Source: JAJFTV01 sp964532655
Lineage (GTDB): Bacteria; Chloroflexota; Anaerolineae; Anaerolineales; Anaerolineaceae
Assembly: GCA_964532655.1 (NCBI GenBank)
Contig: CAZHMZ010000003.1
Coordinates: 1 to 64,000, forward strand
DNA: 64,000 bases
Direction: 5' to 3'
A program made the translations under genes and the position numbers. The notes under the pieces are model-generated. The model was not told where the DNA came from. It saw nothing but the letters and a program-made list of their open reading frames with translations, and made no database searches. Below, in pieces: positions 18,179 through 26,133 of this stretch (the stretch's first letter is position 1; each line of letters opens with the position of its first letter).

Positions 18179-20329
18179 ATGCTCCCCGAGGACGAAATAC
18201 TTCTGCGAGATCGGTACAAGATTCTTGGCCTGTTGGGCCACGGCGGTATGGGATCGGTTCACCTGGCGTATGATACCGCGCTGGATATCCAGGTAGCGGT
18301 CAAGAGCAACCGAAATTCTGAGGCCAGCAGTCAGGAGCAGTTTCTGCGCGAAGCCCGGCTTCTGGCAACTTTGCGTCATACCAACCTTCCACGCGTGATC
18401 GATCATTTTATTGTGGGCGATACGCAGTATCTGGTGATGGACTTTATCCCCGGCCGCGATCTGGAGACCATTCTTAAGGAAGAAGGTATTCCCCCTGTGG
18501 ATCGCATCCTGGATTGGTCGCGCCAGCTCGTTTCGGCCATCACTTACCTGCACACCCAGAACCCGCCGGTCATCCACCGCGATATTAAGCCGGCCAATGT
18601 GAAGATCACCCCGGATGGACAGGCGATTCTGGTGGATTTCGGCCTGGCCAAAGCCGCCGACCCCACCCAGGCTACCGCCGCCGGAGCGACCGGCTATACC
18701 CCAGGTTACGCTCCTCCTGAGCAGTACGGCGGATCGCACACCAGCCCCCGCTCCGATCAATACTCGCTGGCGGCAACCCTGTACAAGCTGTTCACCAATC
18801 AAAAACCGGTAGAGAGCATCAAACGCCTGCTGGGCGAGGCTGTGCTCACCCCCATGCAGGGTCTCAACTCTGCCGTACCGGCCCACATTCAGGCAGCCAT
18901 TGAAAAAGCCATGTCGCTGCAACCACAGGACCGGTTTCCGTCGATGCAGGCGTTTTTACAGGCCCTCAGCAACCCTGCCAGCCAGACTGTCTCAACACCC
19001 ACCATCGCCCTGGGAGAGCAGACGGTTATCAAACCTCCTGCCACCGTTCAGCCCACCACGCCCCAGATGGATACCGGTAACACCGTTGCATCAAAAGACG
19101 GATTAACAAAAAATGTTCCGGTCAAAAAAGGTACCAAACTGTTGGCGACCTGCGGAATCATCGCCGCGGCCGGGTTGGTACTGACGCTGATTGGCGTGGG
19201 GGTCTGGTTCGCCTTTCTGCGCGATATAATCCCGCAAATCCTGTCAAACCCCTCCACCCCCACGCAGGAGATGCTGGTGGGAGAGGTTTTGGAAACCCCA
19301 CAGATCACCTCCACGGATGAGCCGGTTGTTGAACCCACCATCACCGAAACCCAGCCACCAGCGCCATCATCCACCGACACGATACAGGCAACCGTCGCAG
19401 CGGATACCGCTACACCCACCAGAGAGCCTGCCCCGGCCTTCCTGGTGAATGAAAATCGGGTGGTCTTCGTCAGCGATCGCGCGGATGGGTCCACCTGGCA
19501 GTTATGGACCATGCAGATCGGGCAGACCCATACCAATGAGATCGTGGCTATGAATCTGCAGCAGATCACCTTTGATGCCGGTGACAAAAGCCAGCCGGAA
19601 TGGTCGCCGGACGGCAGCAAACTCATCTACTGCGCACCGGCCTCTGAAGGGGCAAAAAACCAAATCTGGCTGCTTGACCTTTCTGTTAAAAACTCACAGC
19701 CGGTCATGCTCACCGATCTGGCAGGTTCCAACTTTGATCCGGCCTGGTCGCCGGATGGCAAGCGGATTGCCTTTGCCAACTATGGCCGGTACACCGATGT
19801 GTACGCGCTGTATGTGATGGATGCGGACGGCAAAAATTTGAAACGCCTCAGCATTGATTATCAGGAGACCGACCCTGAATTTACCCCCGATATGGAGTGG
19901 CTGCTGTATGTTCTGCATGGAAACGGCCACCAGTACTTCTACTGGCGCAACCAGATCGAAGACTATGCCACCCCGGCCCCGTTTGATCCCACCTCACACT
20001 TCGGGCGCATGGGTGAGGTGGATGAACCGGCCATTTCGCCGGATGGAAGCTACCTGGTGTATACCCGCCAGGATGGCCCTGACCGGCAAATCTGGTCTGT
20101 TGATTTCAGTTCACGCGGAGCCAGTACCCTGCTGCTGACCGACGGTTACTTGGCCGAGTACGAACCGGCCTGGTCGCCGGATGGGCAGTGGGTGGTGTTC
20201 ACCTCCGAGCGTGATGGCAACCAGGAGATCTATGTGATGACCTCGGTGGGTTTGCTTCAAACTAATCTGACGAATGATCCGGGTGTTGACCTGCAGGCGG
20301 ATTGGTTCACCGGCCTTCCTCAGCAGTAA
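18179..20329 (+). CDS. Transmembrane Ser/Thr protein kinase with TolB-like beta-propeller sensor
   Basis: 716 residues. A Hanks-type kinase domain occupies about residues 10-265: glycine loop GHGGMGSVHLAYD, ATP lysine K42, catalytic VIHRDIKPANVKI (D135), DFGLA and the APPEQYGG activation segment. A Pro/Thr-rich juxtamembrane stretch follows, then one membrane helix near residue 320-345 (LLATCGIIAAAGLVLTLIGV), a second low-complexity linker and an external WD40/TolB-type propeller with repeats such as PEWSPDGSKLIY, DPAWSPDGKRIAFA and EPAWSPDGQWVVFT. The ribosome site CGAGGTCCTG precedes ATG 18179. The layout suggests an external ligand or wall sensor driving cytoplasmic phosphorylation; targets are unknown. 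It stands alone between promoter and terminator. Confidence 0.93.
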   Translation: MLPEDEILLRDRYKILGLLGHGGMGSVHLAYDTALDIQVAVKSNRNSEASSQEQFLREARLLATLRHTNLPRVIDHFIVGDTQYLVMDFIPGRDLETILKEEGIPPVDRILDWSRQLVSAITYLHTQNPPVIHRDIKPANVKITPDGQAILVDFGLAKAADPTQATAAGATGYTPGYAPPEQYGGSHTSPRSDQYSLAATLYKLFTNQKPVESIKRLLGEAVLTPMQGLNSAVPAHIQAAIEKAMSLQPQDRFPSMQAFLQALSNPASQTVSTPTIALGEQTVIKPPATVQPTTPQMDTGNTVASKDGLTKNVPVKKGTKLLATCGIIAAAGLVLTLIGVGVWFAFLRDIIPQILSNPSTPTQEMLVGEVLETPQITSTDEPVVEPTITETQPPAPSSTDTIQATVAADTATPTREPAPAFLVNENRVVFVSDRADGSTWQLWTMQIGQTHTNEIVAMNLQQITFDAGDKSQPEWSPDGSKLIYCAPASEGAKNQIWLLDLSVKNSQPVMLTDLAGSNFDPAWSPDGKRIAFANYGRYTDVYALYVMDADGKNLKRLSIDYQETDPEFTPDMEWLLYVLHGNGHQYFYWRNQIEDYATPAPFDPTSHFGRMGEVDEPAISPDGSYLVYTRQDGPDRQIWSVDFSSRGASTLLLTDGYLAEYEPAWSPDGQWVVFTSERDGNQEIYVMTSVGLLQTNLTNDPGVDLQADWFTGLPQQ

Positions 20330-20349
20330 AACGCGGCAGATGCTTACAA

Positions 20350-20378
20350 AAAACCCGCTGCTTGAAGCAGCGGGTTTT
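20350..20378. terminator. Bidirectional terminator between kinase and YgiT-like genes
   Basis: Perfect 12-base arms AAAACCCGCTGC and GCAGCGGGTTTT around TTGAA. The flanking A- and T-runs serve both the kinase gene and the converging lepB unit. Confidence 0.9.
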
Positions 20379-20385
20379 ACTTTTG

Positions 20386-20676
20386 TTATTCTGGCCGGGT
20401 TGCCTGCGGTTTCTTCACCCGGGCGGTCTTGACCATCGACGCCGCCGGACGCAGGGTGGGTCGCCCTGCATTAGGGCTGAGCAGGAGGCTGAGACGGTTC
20501 AATGCATGCCCATCATAAATACGCGTTCCGCAAATATCGCAAATCCAGGCCGGGAAGTCAGGTACGGTGATCATTTCATCACCCAACCAGGTAATATACG
20601 TCACAAAGCGCCGGTTTAACCGACCCATCTGACATTCCTTACATGTTAATACTGGAGTCCCCTCATTAGCCTGCAT
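20386..20676 (-). CDS. YgiT-type zinc-finger protein
   Basis: 96-residue protein with a four-cysteine zinc finger of the YgiT/MqsA-N type: LTCKECQMGRL, then about 40 residues later WICDICGTRIYD. The C-terminal third is basic and rich in Pro/Arg, with no helix-turn-helix like that in MqsA. No MqsR-type toxin gene is adjacent. It begins ten bases after lepB on the same strand, so it is probably the second gene of that transcript. Role unknown; nucleic-acid binding or an orphan antitoxin are possibilities. Confidence 0.75.
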   Translation of the reverse strand: MQANEGTPVLTCKECQMGRLNRRFVTYITWLGDEMITVPDFPAWICDICGTRIYDGHALNRLSLLLSPNAGRPTLRPAASMVKTARVKKPQATRPE

Positions 20677-20686
20677 GGTTTCACCT

Positions 20687-21346
20687 TTATTCTTCTACAG
20701 CCGCCTGAACTACTTGGGGTTGTGTTAATAATTTTATCTCATTTATTGGCCAGTATACGCAAATTGCCCGACCAATCATGTTTTCCATGGGGACAAATCC
20801 CCATTCATGTGAATCGTAAGACGGATTACGGTTATCACCCAGTACAAACAGCGAGTCTGCCGGCACCACCCACTCGCCTTCGTAATCAATGGTGGTAGCC
20901 AGGTATGGTTCAATCAATCTGTGATCGTTGACATACACTTCGCCGCCTTCGATCCGTACAGTATCACCTTCAATCCCGATTACGCGCTTGATGTAATCTT
21001 CCGTGGGGTTCTGCGGGAAGTGAAACACCACCACATCACCGGTTTCAAGACCGGTAAACTTGTAGATTACCCGATCCACCAGCAGAAATTCGCCTGCGAC
21101 CAGAGTGGGTTGCATGCTGATGTTATCCACCCGCACCCGTCCCACCACGGCATCGATCAGGAAGTACAGAATGAGAGCCAGAACCACCGTTTGCAGCGTT
21201 TCCAGTACAATCGCTTTGGTTCCCCATTCTTTTTCCTTTGGAGAGTCCTGCGGCGCAGGGATTTGTGTAAGGCCGTTTTCGTTATTTAACTGATCAGACA
21301 GACCGTTCCGGTCTGTGCTGGTATCGTCATCGAATCGATTATCCAA
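20687..21346 (-). CDS. lepB: Signal peptidase I
   Basis: Membrane serine protease that removes signal peptides from exported proteins, 219 residues. A single membrane helix lies at about residues 46-66. The catalytic Ser77 is in DNISMQPTL and the general base Lys120 in EDYIKRVIGIEGD. The box E region is DSLFVLGDNRNPSYDSHEWGFV. Translation starts at TTG 21346 behind TTGGAGC, after a 40-residue acidic, hydrophilic N-terminal tail. It fits an exporter of many lipoproteins and anchored proteins. A clear sigma-70-type promoter lies upstream. Confidence 0.95.
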   Translation of the reverse strand: MDNRFDDDTSTDRNGLSDQLNNENGLTQIPAPQDSPKEKEWGTKAIVLETLQTVVLALILYFLIDAVVGRVRVDNISMQPTLVAGEFLLVDRVIYKFTGLETGDVVVFHFPQNPTEDYIKRVIGIEGDTVRIEGGEVYVNDHRLIEPYLATTIDYEGEWVVPADSLFVLGDNRNPSYDSHEWGFVPMENMIGRAICVYWPINEIKLLTQPQVVQAAVEE

Positions 21347-21377
21347 TATTGCTCCAATTCATCATATTATCGTCACA

Positions 21378-21405
21378 ATTATAATCTTCTTTCAACGTGA
21401 TTCAA
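21378..21405 (-). promoter_or_regulatory. Promoter of lepB
   Basis: On the minus strand TTGAAT (21405-21400) and TATAAT (21383-21378) with a 16-base spacer, about 32 bases before the TTG start of lepB. Confidence 0.6.
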
Positions 21406-21433
21406 GATTGTTAGAATTGTAAGGTATACGCAA

Positions 21434-21464
21434 AAGGTGCTGCCCTTTTACCTGACAGCACCCT
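21434..21464 (-). terminator. Rho-independent terminator after der
   Basis: GGTGCTG (21436-21442) pairs with CAGCACC (21456-21462). On the minus strand the stem is followed by TTTTGCG, a short T-run, 21 bases after the der stop. Confidence 0.72.
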
Positions 21465-21484
21465 CTTGAGCAAGACCGTTTCCG

Positions 21485-22846
21485 TTATCTGCGTGCTTTA
21501 AGCACCAGGCGGATGGGTGTCCCCAAAAATTCAAATTCCTTGCGGATGCTGTTTTCAAGATAACGAATATACGAAAAATGCGCCAGCTTGGGGTCATTCA
21601 CATGGATTAGGAAAGTAGGCGGATTGCTGCGCACCTGGTTGGCATAGTAAATCTTGAGCTGCTGGTTGCCGCGGCTCGGGGAGGCGTGCCGCTCCTGGGC
21701 GTTTTGCAGAATGCGATTGAGCTGCCCGGTGGTGATACGGGCTATCCGCTCTTCCTGCACGCGCAGCGCCATGGGCAGCACCTGCTCCACCCGTTGGCCG
21801 GTTTTGGCCGATATATACAGGATGGGCACATAGCTCATGAAGTTCAAATCCCGCCGGATCGTCTCATTGAACTGGTTCATGGTGTGATTGTCTTTGACAA
21901 TCAAATCCCACTTGTTCACCACTACCACGGTACTTTTCCACTCCTGCAGAATATATCCGGCAATGTGAGCGTCCTGGGCTGAGATACCGCTTTTCGCATC
22001 GATCACCAACAGGGCTACGTCACAGCGTTCGATGGCCTGCATGGCGCGGATCACGCTGAACTTTTCAACGCCCACCTCAATTTTTCCCCGTCGGCGGATA
22101 CCGGCAGTGTCAATCAAAGTGATGGGAATATCCTGAAAGGTGATTTTGGTATCCACCGCATCACGGGTTGTGCCGGCAATCGGGCTGACAATGGAACGAT
22201 CTTCGCCGATCATACGGTTCAGCAGGCTTGATTTGCCCACGTTTGGCTTTCCAACAATGGCAACCTTGACCGAATCATCATCTTCCTCTTCTACGTCCGG
22301 GAAGACGGCCACCAGATCATCCAATAAATCACCGGTTTCGGTGCCGTGCAGGGCTGAAATGGAGTACGGATCACCCAGGCCCATCTCATAGAACTGCGGG
22401 GTCATCTTTCTCAGCCGTTCATTATCCGTTTTATTCACCACCAGAAAAATGGGTGGAAACGGCTTCCCCTCTTCATCAATAAGCTGATTCTTTCTCAGGA
22501 TATTGGCCACTTCAGTATCAGCCGGGGTGACTCCCGCGTCGGCATCCACCAGAAACAGGATCACATCCGCTTCCTGAATGGCAATCAACGCCTGGCTGCG
22601 GATCTGGCTGATGAAGTCGGAGGAACCAATCGACAGCGGTTTATCGCCCCCCATGGAGGGATCAATACCACCGGTATCCACTACGTTGAACAATCGTCCA
22701 TTCCATTCAGCCTCCGCCATCAACCGGTCACGCGTTGTACCGGGCACATCATCCACAATCGCCATCCGCTCCCCTACCAGACGGTTGAAGAGAGTGCTTT
22801 TTCCTACATTAGGTCTACCAACAAGAGCAACAACAGGTTTTTTCAT
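21485..22846 (-). CDS. der: Ribosome-assembly GTPase Der (EngA)
   Basis: Tandem-domain GTPase needed for 50S subunit maturation, 453 residues. The first G domain has GRPNVGKSTLFNRL, DTGG and NKTD; the second has GKPNVGKSSLLNRM, DTAGI and NKWDL. The C-terminal KH-like domain follows (RNPPTFLIHVNDP region near SYIRYLENSIRKEFEFLGTP). It lies 12 bases after the YbbR gene and is probably in the coaE-cdaA-ybbR-der transcript. Confidence 0.97.
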   Translation of the reverse strand: MKKPVVALVGRPNVGKSTLFNRLVGERMAIVDDVPGTTRDRLMAEAEWNGRLFNVVDTGGIDPSMGGDKPLSIGSSDFISQIRSQALIAIQEADVILFLVDADAGVTPADTEVANILRKNQLIDEEGKPFPPIFLVVNKTDNERLRKMTPQFYEMGLGDPYSISALHGTETGDLLDDLVAVFPDVEEEDDDSVKVAIVGKPNVGKSSLLNRMIGEDRSIVSPIAGTTRDAVDTKITFQDIPITLIDTAGIRRRGKIEVGVEKFSVIRAMQAIERCDVALLVIDAKSGISAQDAHIAGYILQEWKSTVVVVNKWDLIVKDNHTMNQFNETIRRDLNFMSYVPILYISAKTGQRVEQVLPMALRVQEERIARITTGQLNRILQNAQERHASPSRGNQQLKIYYANQVRSNPPTFLIHVNDPKLAHFSYIRYLENSIRKEFEFLGTPIRLVLKARR

Positions 22847-22858
22847 ATCTTTCTACTT

Positions 22859-24145
22859 TTATGGGAGCGGAGTTGATGCCCCGCTGGTACCGGTTGGCGG
22901 CGGGGTGATGGTTGCACGCCCGGGAGCGATGCTCACCTCGATCGAACCGGGTAAGATGGATTGGACCACAATATCTTCCAGATTAATCTCAATAATCGGG
23001 GTACGCTGATACACACCTGCGCTCAGCCCTTCCAGGTTGATGGTCACCCGGATGTCGGTGGTGCGCAGGGCATCCAATACCGGCAGCGGACCGGAAAGGA
23101 TCACATCGACTGTCTGCGGTGAAAATTCGGCGATCAGACCTGGCCCCAGATCCTCAGAAATAACCCGCATATCTTCCAGGGTGATACTGCCTTCAATAGC
23201 AGCCACGCCCACCTGCACTTCAACCTGTTGATACCCTACCGCCGATACATCCGCCGGCAAATTGAGCGACAGAGAAATATCTCGGTCGTCTTTTAATCCG
23301 TTCAGATCCAGCGGCAGCGTTTCCACATACCCGGGCAAGCTGTCCACCAGACCTGGATCGTTAGAAAATACCGTCACCGCTGCCGGGAACACCGAAATAT
23401 TGGTGACGCGGTAACCGCTGGCAACCTGCCCGGTGGTGACCACTTTGACCACCACATTGCGATACCCACCCAACTGTGTGACATCCTGATTCACCTGAAC
23501 AGTTTGAGGATTGATGTTCACACCTTCGATGGTCTGCGCGTTGTTATTGACTGCCTGAAGTTCGATCACCCGGCTGATGTTTTCCGCGGCTCCATCCACA
23601 TCCAGAACAGCGCGTAGCTCGTTGATCTGATCCACCAGCACGGCCGGGCCGGATACGGTTGCCTCGGAAATATCGGCCTGAGCGGTGTCAGCCCGGAACC
23701 CGATAGCTGGGGTTCCACGTACCACCACGCGCACCGGCAGCGCTTTGCTCACAACCCGGTCCAGGTTGATGGTGATGGTAGACGGTGTATAACTGACCAC
23801 TTTGACAGGGATGATACCGATCTGTATGCGGGTTTCCACTTCATGCTCACCCGGTCCCAGATCAGACAGATCCACCAGGGCTCTGACCAGAGAGGGATTG
23901 TTCTCCAGTTGGTTCCAGATGGACTGCGGCGCGCTCAACGTCATGGTGAGTTGTTCGGCCGAGCGGTCTACAATCACCAAACTGGCATCCTTACCGATAA
24001 ATTCAATCGGAACAGGACGCGCATACTCCTGCTCAACGGTGGGATCAGAATCGGAAACGGCGAAAATCCATACCGCAATGGAAAGGACTAACGCCAGGAT
24101 CAGGTTGGGAATATTCTTCACAATCACAGCCAGCAGATTCTTCAC
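22859..24145 (-). CDS. YbbR-domain protein (CdaR-like regulator of diadenylate cyclase)
   Basis: 428 residues. An N-terminal membrane helix (LILALVLSIAVWIFAV) is followed by four or so YbbR repeats of about 80 residues, each built around a pattern like TPSTITINLDRV or PQTVQVNQDV, and a short Pro/Thr-rich tail. Proteins of this type sit in the membrane and modulate the CdaA cyclase. The gene starts directly at the end of the cyclase gene (24145/24146), so the two are coupled. Homology within the repeats is weak, but the genomic pairing makes the call strong. Confidence 0.9.
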   Translation of the reverse strand: MKNLLAVIVKNIPNLILALVLSIAVWIFAVSDSDPTVEQEYARPVPIEFIGKDASLVIVDRSAEQLTMTLSAPQSIWNQLENNPSLVRALVDLSDLGPGEHEVETRIQIGIIPVKVVSYTPSTITINLDRVVSKALPVRVVVRGTPAIGFRADTAQADISEATVSGPAVLVDQINELRAVLDVDGAAENISRVIELQAVNNNAQTIEGVNINPQTVQVNQDVTQLGGYRNVVVKVVTTGQVASGYRVTNISVFPAAVTVFSNDPGLVDSLPGYVETLPLDLNGLKDDRDISLSLNLPADVSAVGYQQVEVQVGVAAIEGSITLEDMRVISEDLGPGLIAEFSPQTVDVILSGPLPVLDALRTTDIRVTINLEGLSAGVYQRTPIIEINLEDIVVQSILPGSIEVSIAPGRATITPPPTGTSGASTPLP

Positions 24146-25042
24146 CTAACCATCCCCCTTCTTTTTTGGATCCGGCAGACCGATAAACTCACGGATGGCT
24201 TTCACAGCACTGGGCGGGCCTTCAGGGTTGCGGTAGAAAGCAAACAGGATGTTTTCCAGGCGTTCGCTGTCCAGCCGCCGTATCATCCGCCCGCCATGTG
24301 CGATGGAGATGGAACCGGTCTCTTCAGAAACCACCACCACAATGGCATCACTGGCCTCCGAAATACCCAGGGCGGCACGGTGACGCAAACCCATTTGCCG
24401 CTCGGGTGAGCGATTGAGAATACCGCTGGCGGAAAGTGGCATCACACAGGCTGCCGCGGTAATTTTTCCATCAATGATCACCACTGCCCCATCGTGCAGC
24501 GGGGTGTTGGGATAGAAAATTTGCAGCAATGTTTCGGGGGTCACCACCGCGTTGAGGATCACGCCTGTTTGGGTGTAATCTTTTAGGCTGTCTTTCCGTT
24601 GTAGCACAATCAACGCGCCGTGGCGCCGGGCCGATAAACGCGCGCTGGCTGTGATGATGGCTTCAAGCGAGGATTCCATTACCTTCATCTGATTGCGTTG
24701 GCTGCTCCAGAAGAAATCGGTGGAACCGGCCCGCCCCAGGCGCTCAAGTGCGCGGCGAATTTCCGGCGCAAAGATAACCGGGATGGCCAGCAGCAACGCG
24801 GGCAGGGTGGTTCGCAGCAGCCAGGAAAACGCCGGCAGGTTGATCAGCGTGGTAAGCAGTGAAAGGATCAGTATCACCAGAAATACGCCGCGCAGCAGTA
24901 CCACGGCTTGGGTATCGCGTACCATGATTAGAACCACAAAAATGACCAACGCTACCAGAACAATATCCAGCACACTGTTCCAGGTTAAGCGTTGGAACAG
25001 AAAGAGCAGGTCATTGAAGAGATCGGTTAAGAAGGTTTCCAT
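24146..25042 (-). CDS. cdaA: Membrane diadenylate cyclase CdaA (c-di-AMP synthase)
   Basis: Makes c-di-AMP from two ATP, about 298 residues. Three N-terminal membrane helices are followed by a DisA_N/DAC domain with the DGA motif (NTPLHDGAVVIIDG) and the RHR motif (GLRHRAALGISEASDA). The frame opens at TTG 25051, but ATG 25042 three codons later is a more usual start. c-di-AMP controls potassium, osmolyte and cell-wall homeostasis in many monoderm bacteria. The next gene encodes its YbbR partner. The 169 bases upstream contain a run of four hairpins. Confidence 0.94.
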   Translation of the reverse strand: METFLTDLFNDLLFLFQRLTWNSVLDIVLVALVIFVVLIMVRDTQAVVLLRGVFLVILILSLLTTLINLPAFSWLLRTTLPALLLAIPVIFAPEIRRALERLGRAGSTDFFWSSQRNQMKVMESSLEAIITASARLSARRHGALIVLQRKDSLKDYTQTGVILNAVVTPETLLQIFYPNTPLHDGAVVIIDGKITAAACVMPLSASGILNRSPERQMGLRHRAALGISEASDAIVVVVSEETGSISIAHGGRMIRRLDSERLENILFAFYRNPEGPPSAVKAIREFIGLPDPKKKGDG

Positions 25043-25088
25043 GATACCCAATTACCGGCAAAGAATAATTCATGCGACTGGCGGTCTT

Positions 25089-25198
25089 GCGGTATGTTAC
25101 CGCCTGCTGCCAAAAGGATTCCCTTTTGGGTAGAAAATGAACTGGTGCAAGATGCAGTCCACGTGACTGCTGCCGCGAACTTTGACTTATTGCGGCAG
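25089..25198. repeat. Cluster of four consecutive hairpins between coaE and cdaA
   Basis: Four inverted repeats follow each other: GCGGT-ATGTT-ACCGC (25089-25103), CCAAAAGG/CCTTTTGG (25110-25129), GCAGTC-CACGT-GACTGC (25154-25170) and CTGCCGC/GCGGCAG (25170-25198). None is followed by a clear T-run. The region is the leader of cdaA or the end of coaE. It does not match a riboswitch I recognise. Confidence 0.6.
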
Positions 25199-25211
25199 AT
25201 CGTTGACAGGT

Positions 25212-25928
25212 TTACCCCTCATGTTTTGTGATCGCGTCGATCGCAGTGTCCTGAAAAGCGGCGCATAATTCCTTTTCAGGAAGCAATTTCTGCCAGGCCT
25301 GTTTCACCTGCTGCCAGGTTTCATCCAACGTGCCGTGGTTGTCGATCACCACGTCAGCGTACCTGAGCTTCTCTTCCTGCGGAGGCTGAGCCTGAATTCG
25401 CTGCAAGGCATCCGACTCGGTCATTTTTCGCTGCACCACCAGACGGTTCAATTGCGTTTGCTGATCCGCGGTCACCACCCAGATGCTGTCACAGTCCCGG
25501 CCCAGATACCCTTCGATCAGTTTGATCGCCTCGATCACCACCACAGGCCTGGATGAGCAGTTGATCAGCAAATCGACGGCTTCGGAGACCCTCGGATGAA
25601 TAATCTTCTCCAGCACCTGCAGCGCTTCCGTGTTGGAAAAGACAATTTTCCCCAACTCCCTGCGGTCAATATCGCCGGCCGGTGTCAGAATCGCGTAGCC
25701 AAAGTATTCTACCACCGGAAGATAACCGCTGGAGCCTTTCTCGATGATGCCATGCGAAACCGCATCGGCGTCGATCCCAAGCGCACCCAGATGTTCCAGC
25801 ATCAGGCGGACAACACTTTTTCCGGTTCCAATATTCCCGGTTAATCCGATGACGGTTTTTCCAGCCCAGCGTTTTACATTGTTTTTCAAGGCGATCCTGT
25901 CTTTTTGCGAACCAGTCTTTCCTTTCAA
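25212..25928 (-). CDS. coaE: Dephospho-CoA kinase
   Basis: Last step of coenzyme A synthesis, phosphorylating dephospho-CoA. 238 residues with a 20-residue basic N-terminal extension before the P-loop TVIGLTGNIGTGKSVV. The CoA-site residues follow in LGALGIDADAVSHGII, and IIHPRVSEAV is the conserved lid segment. Translation begins at TTG 25928 behind GGCGGAG at good spacing. Some starts nearer the P-loop are possible. First gene of a probable coaE-cdaA-ybbR-der group. Confidence 0.93.
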   Translation of the reverse strand: MKGKTGSQKDRIALKNNVKRWAGKTVIGLTGNIGTGKSVVRLMLEHLGALGIDADAVSHGIIEKGSSGYLPVVEYFGYAILTPAGDIDRRELGKIVFSNTEALQVLEKIIHPRVSEAVDLLINCSSRPVVVIEAIKLIEGYLGRDCDSIWVVTADQQTQLNRLVVQRKMTESDALQRIQAQPPQEEKLRYADVVIDNHGTLDETWQQVKQAWQKLLPEKELCAAFQDTAIDAITKHEG

Positions 25929-26006
25929 TTTTATTCTCCGCCTGTGAGAATGTCAAACCCGAGGCGAAAACGGGGAGCATATTTTCCTTTCGAAATGGCG
26001 ATAGGG

Positions 26007-26037
26007 GAAAAAACTCCCCATCCGTATGGATGGGGAG
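26007..26037 (-). terminator. Strong terminator after the binding-protein gene
   Basis: Perfect 10-base arms CTCCCCATCC (26014-26023) and GGATGGGGAG (26028-26037) around GTAT. On the minus strand TTTTTT follows directly. It ends the M14-dppB-dppC-SBP unit about 100 bases after the stop. Confidence 0.9.
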
Positions 26038-26075
26038 CAATGGGACTCCTGTTTTGGCCTTGAGAGGGCCACGTC

Positions 26076-26098
26076 CTCCCACCCGTTTGGATGGGGAG
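26076..26098 (-). repeat. Degenerate second copy of the terminator stem
   Basis: CTCCCACCC (26076-26084), GTTT, then GGATGGGGAG (26089-26098): a near copy of the neighbouring terminator, with the shared tail GGATGGGGAGCAATG at 26028-26042 and 26089-26103. A fragment GGGGAGCA also occurs near 25973. Probably a duplicated hairpin element; this copy lacks a T-run. Confidence 0.65.
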
Positions 26099-26133
26099 CA
26101 ATGATTTTCGTATTGCTGATTTTTCTGTACAGA

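Noticed and set aside
20386..20676. MqsRA toxin-antitoxin pair
   Set aside because: The zinc finger is present but there is no MqsR-like gene next to it, and the HTH domain of MqsA is missing.
25089..25198. c-di-AMP riboswitch in front of cdaA
   Set aside because: The hairpins do not show the known riboswitch core, and such riboswitches usually control transporters and wall genes rather than the cyclase.
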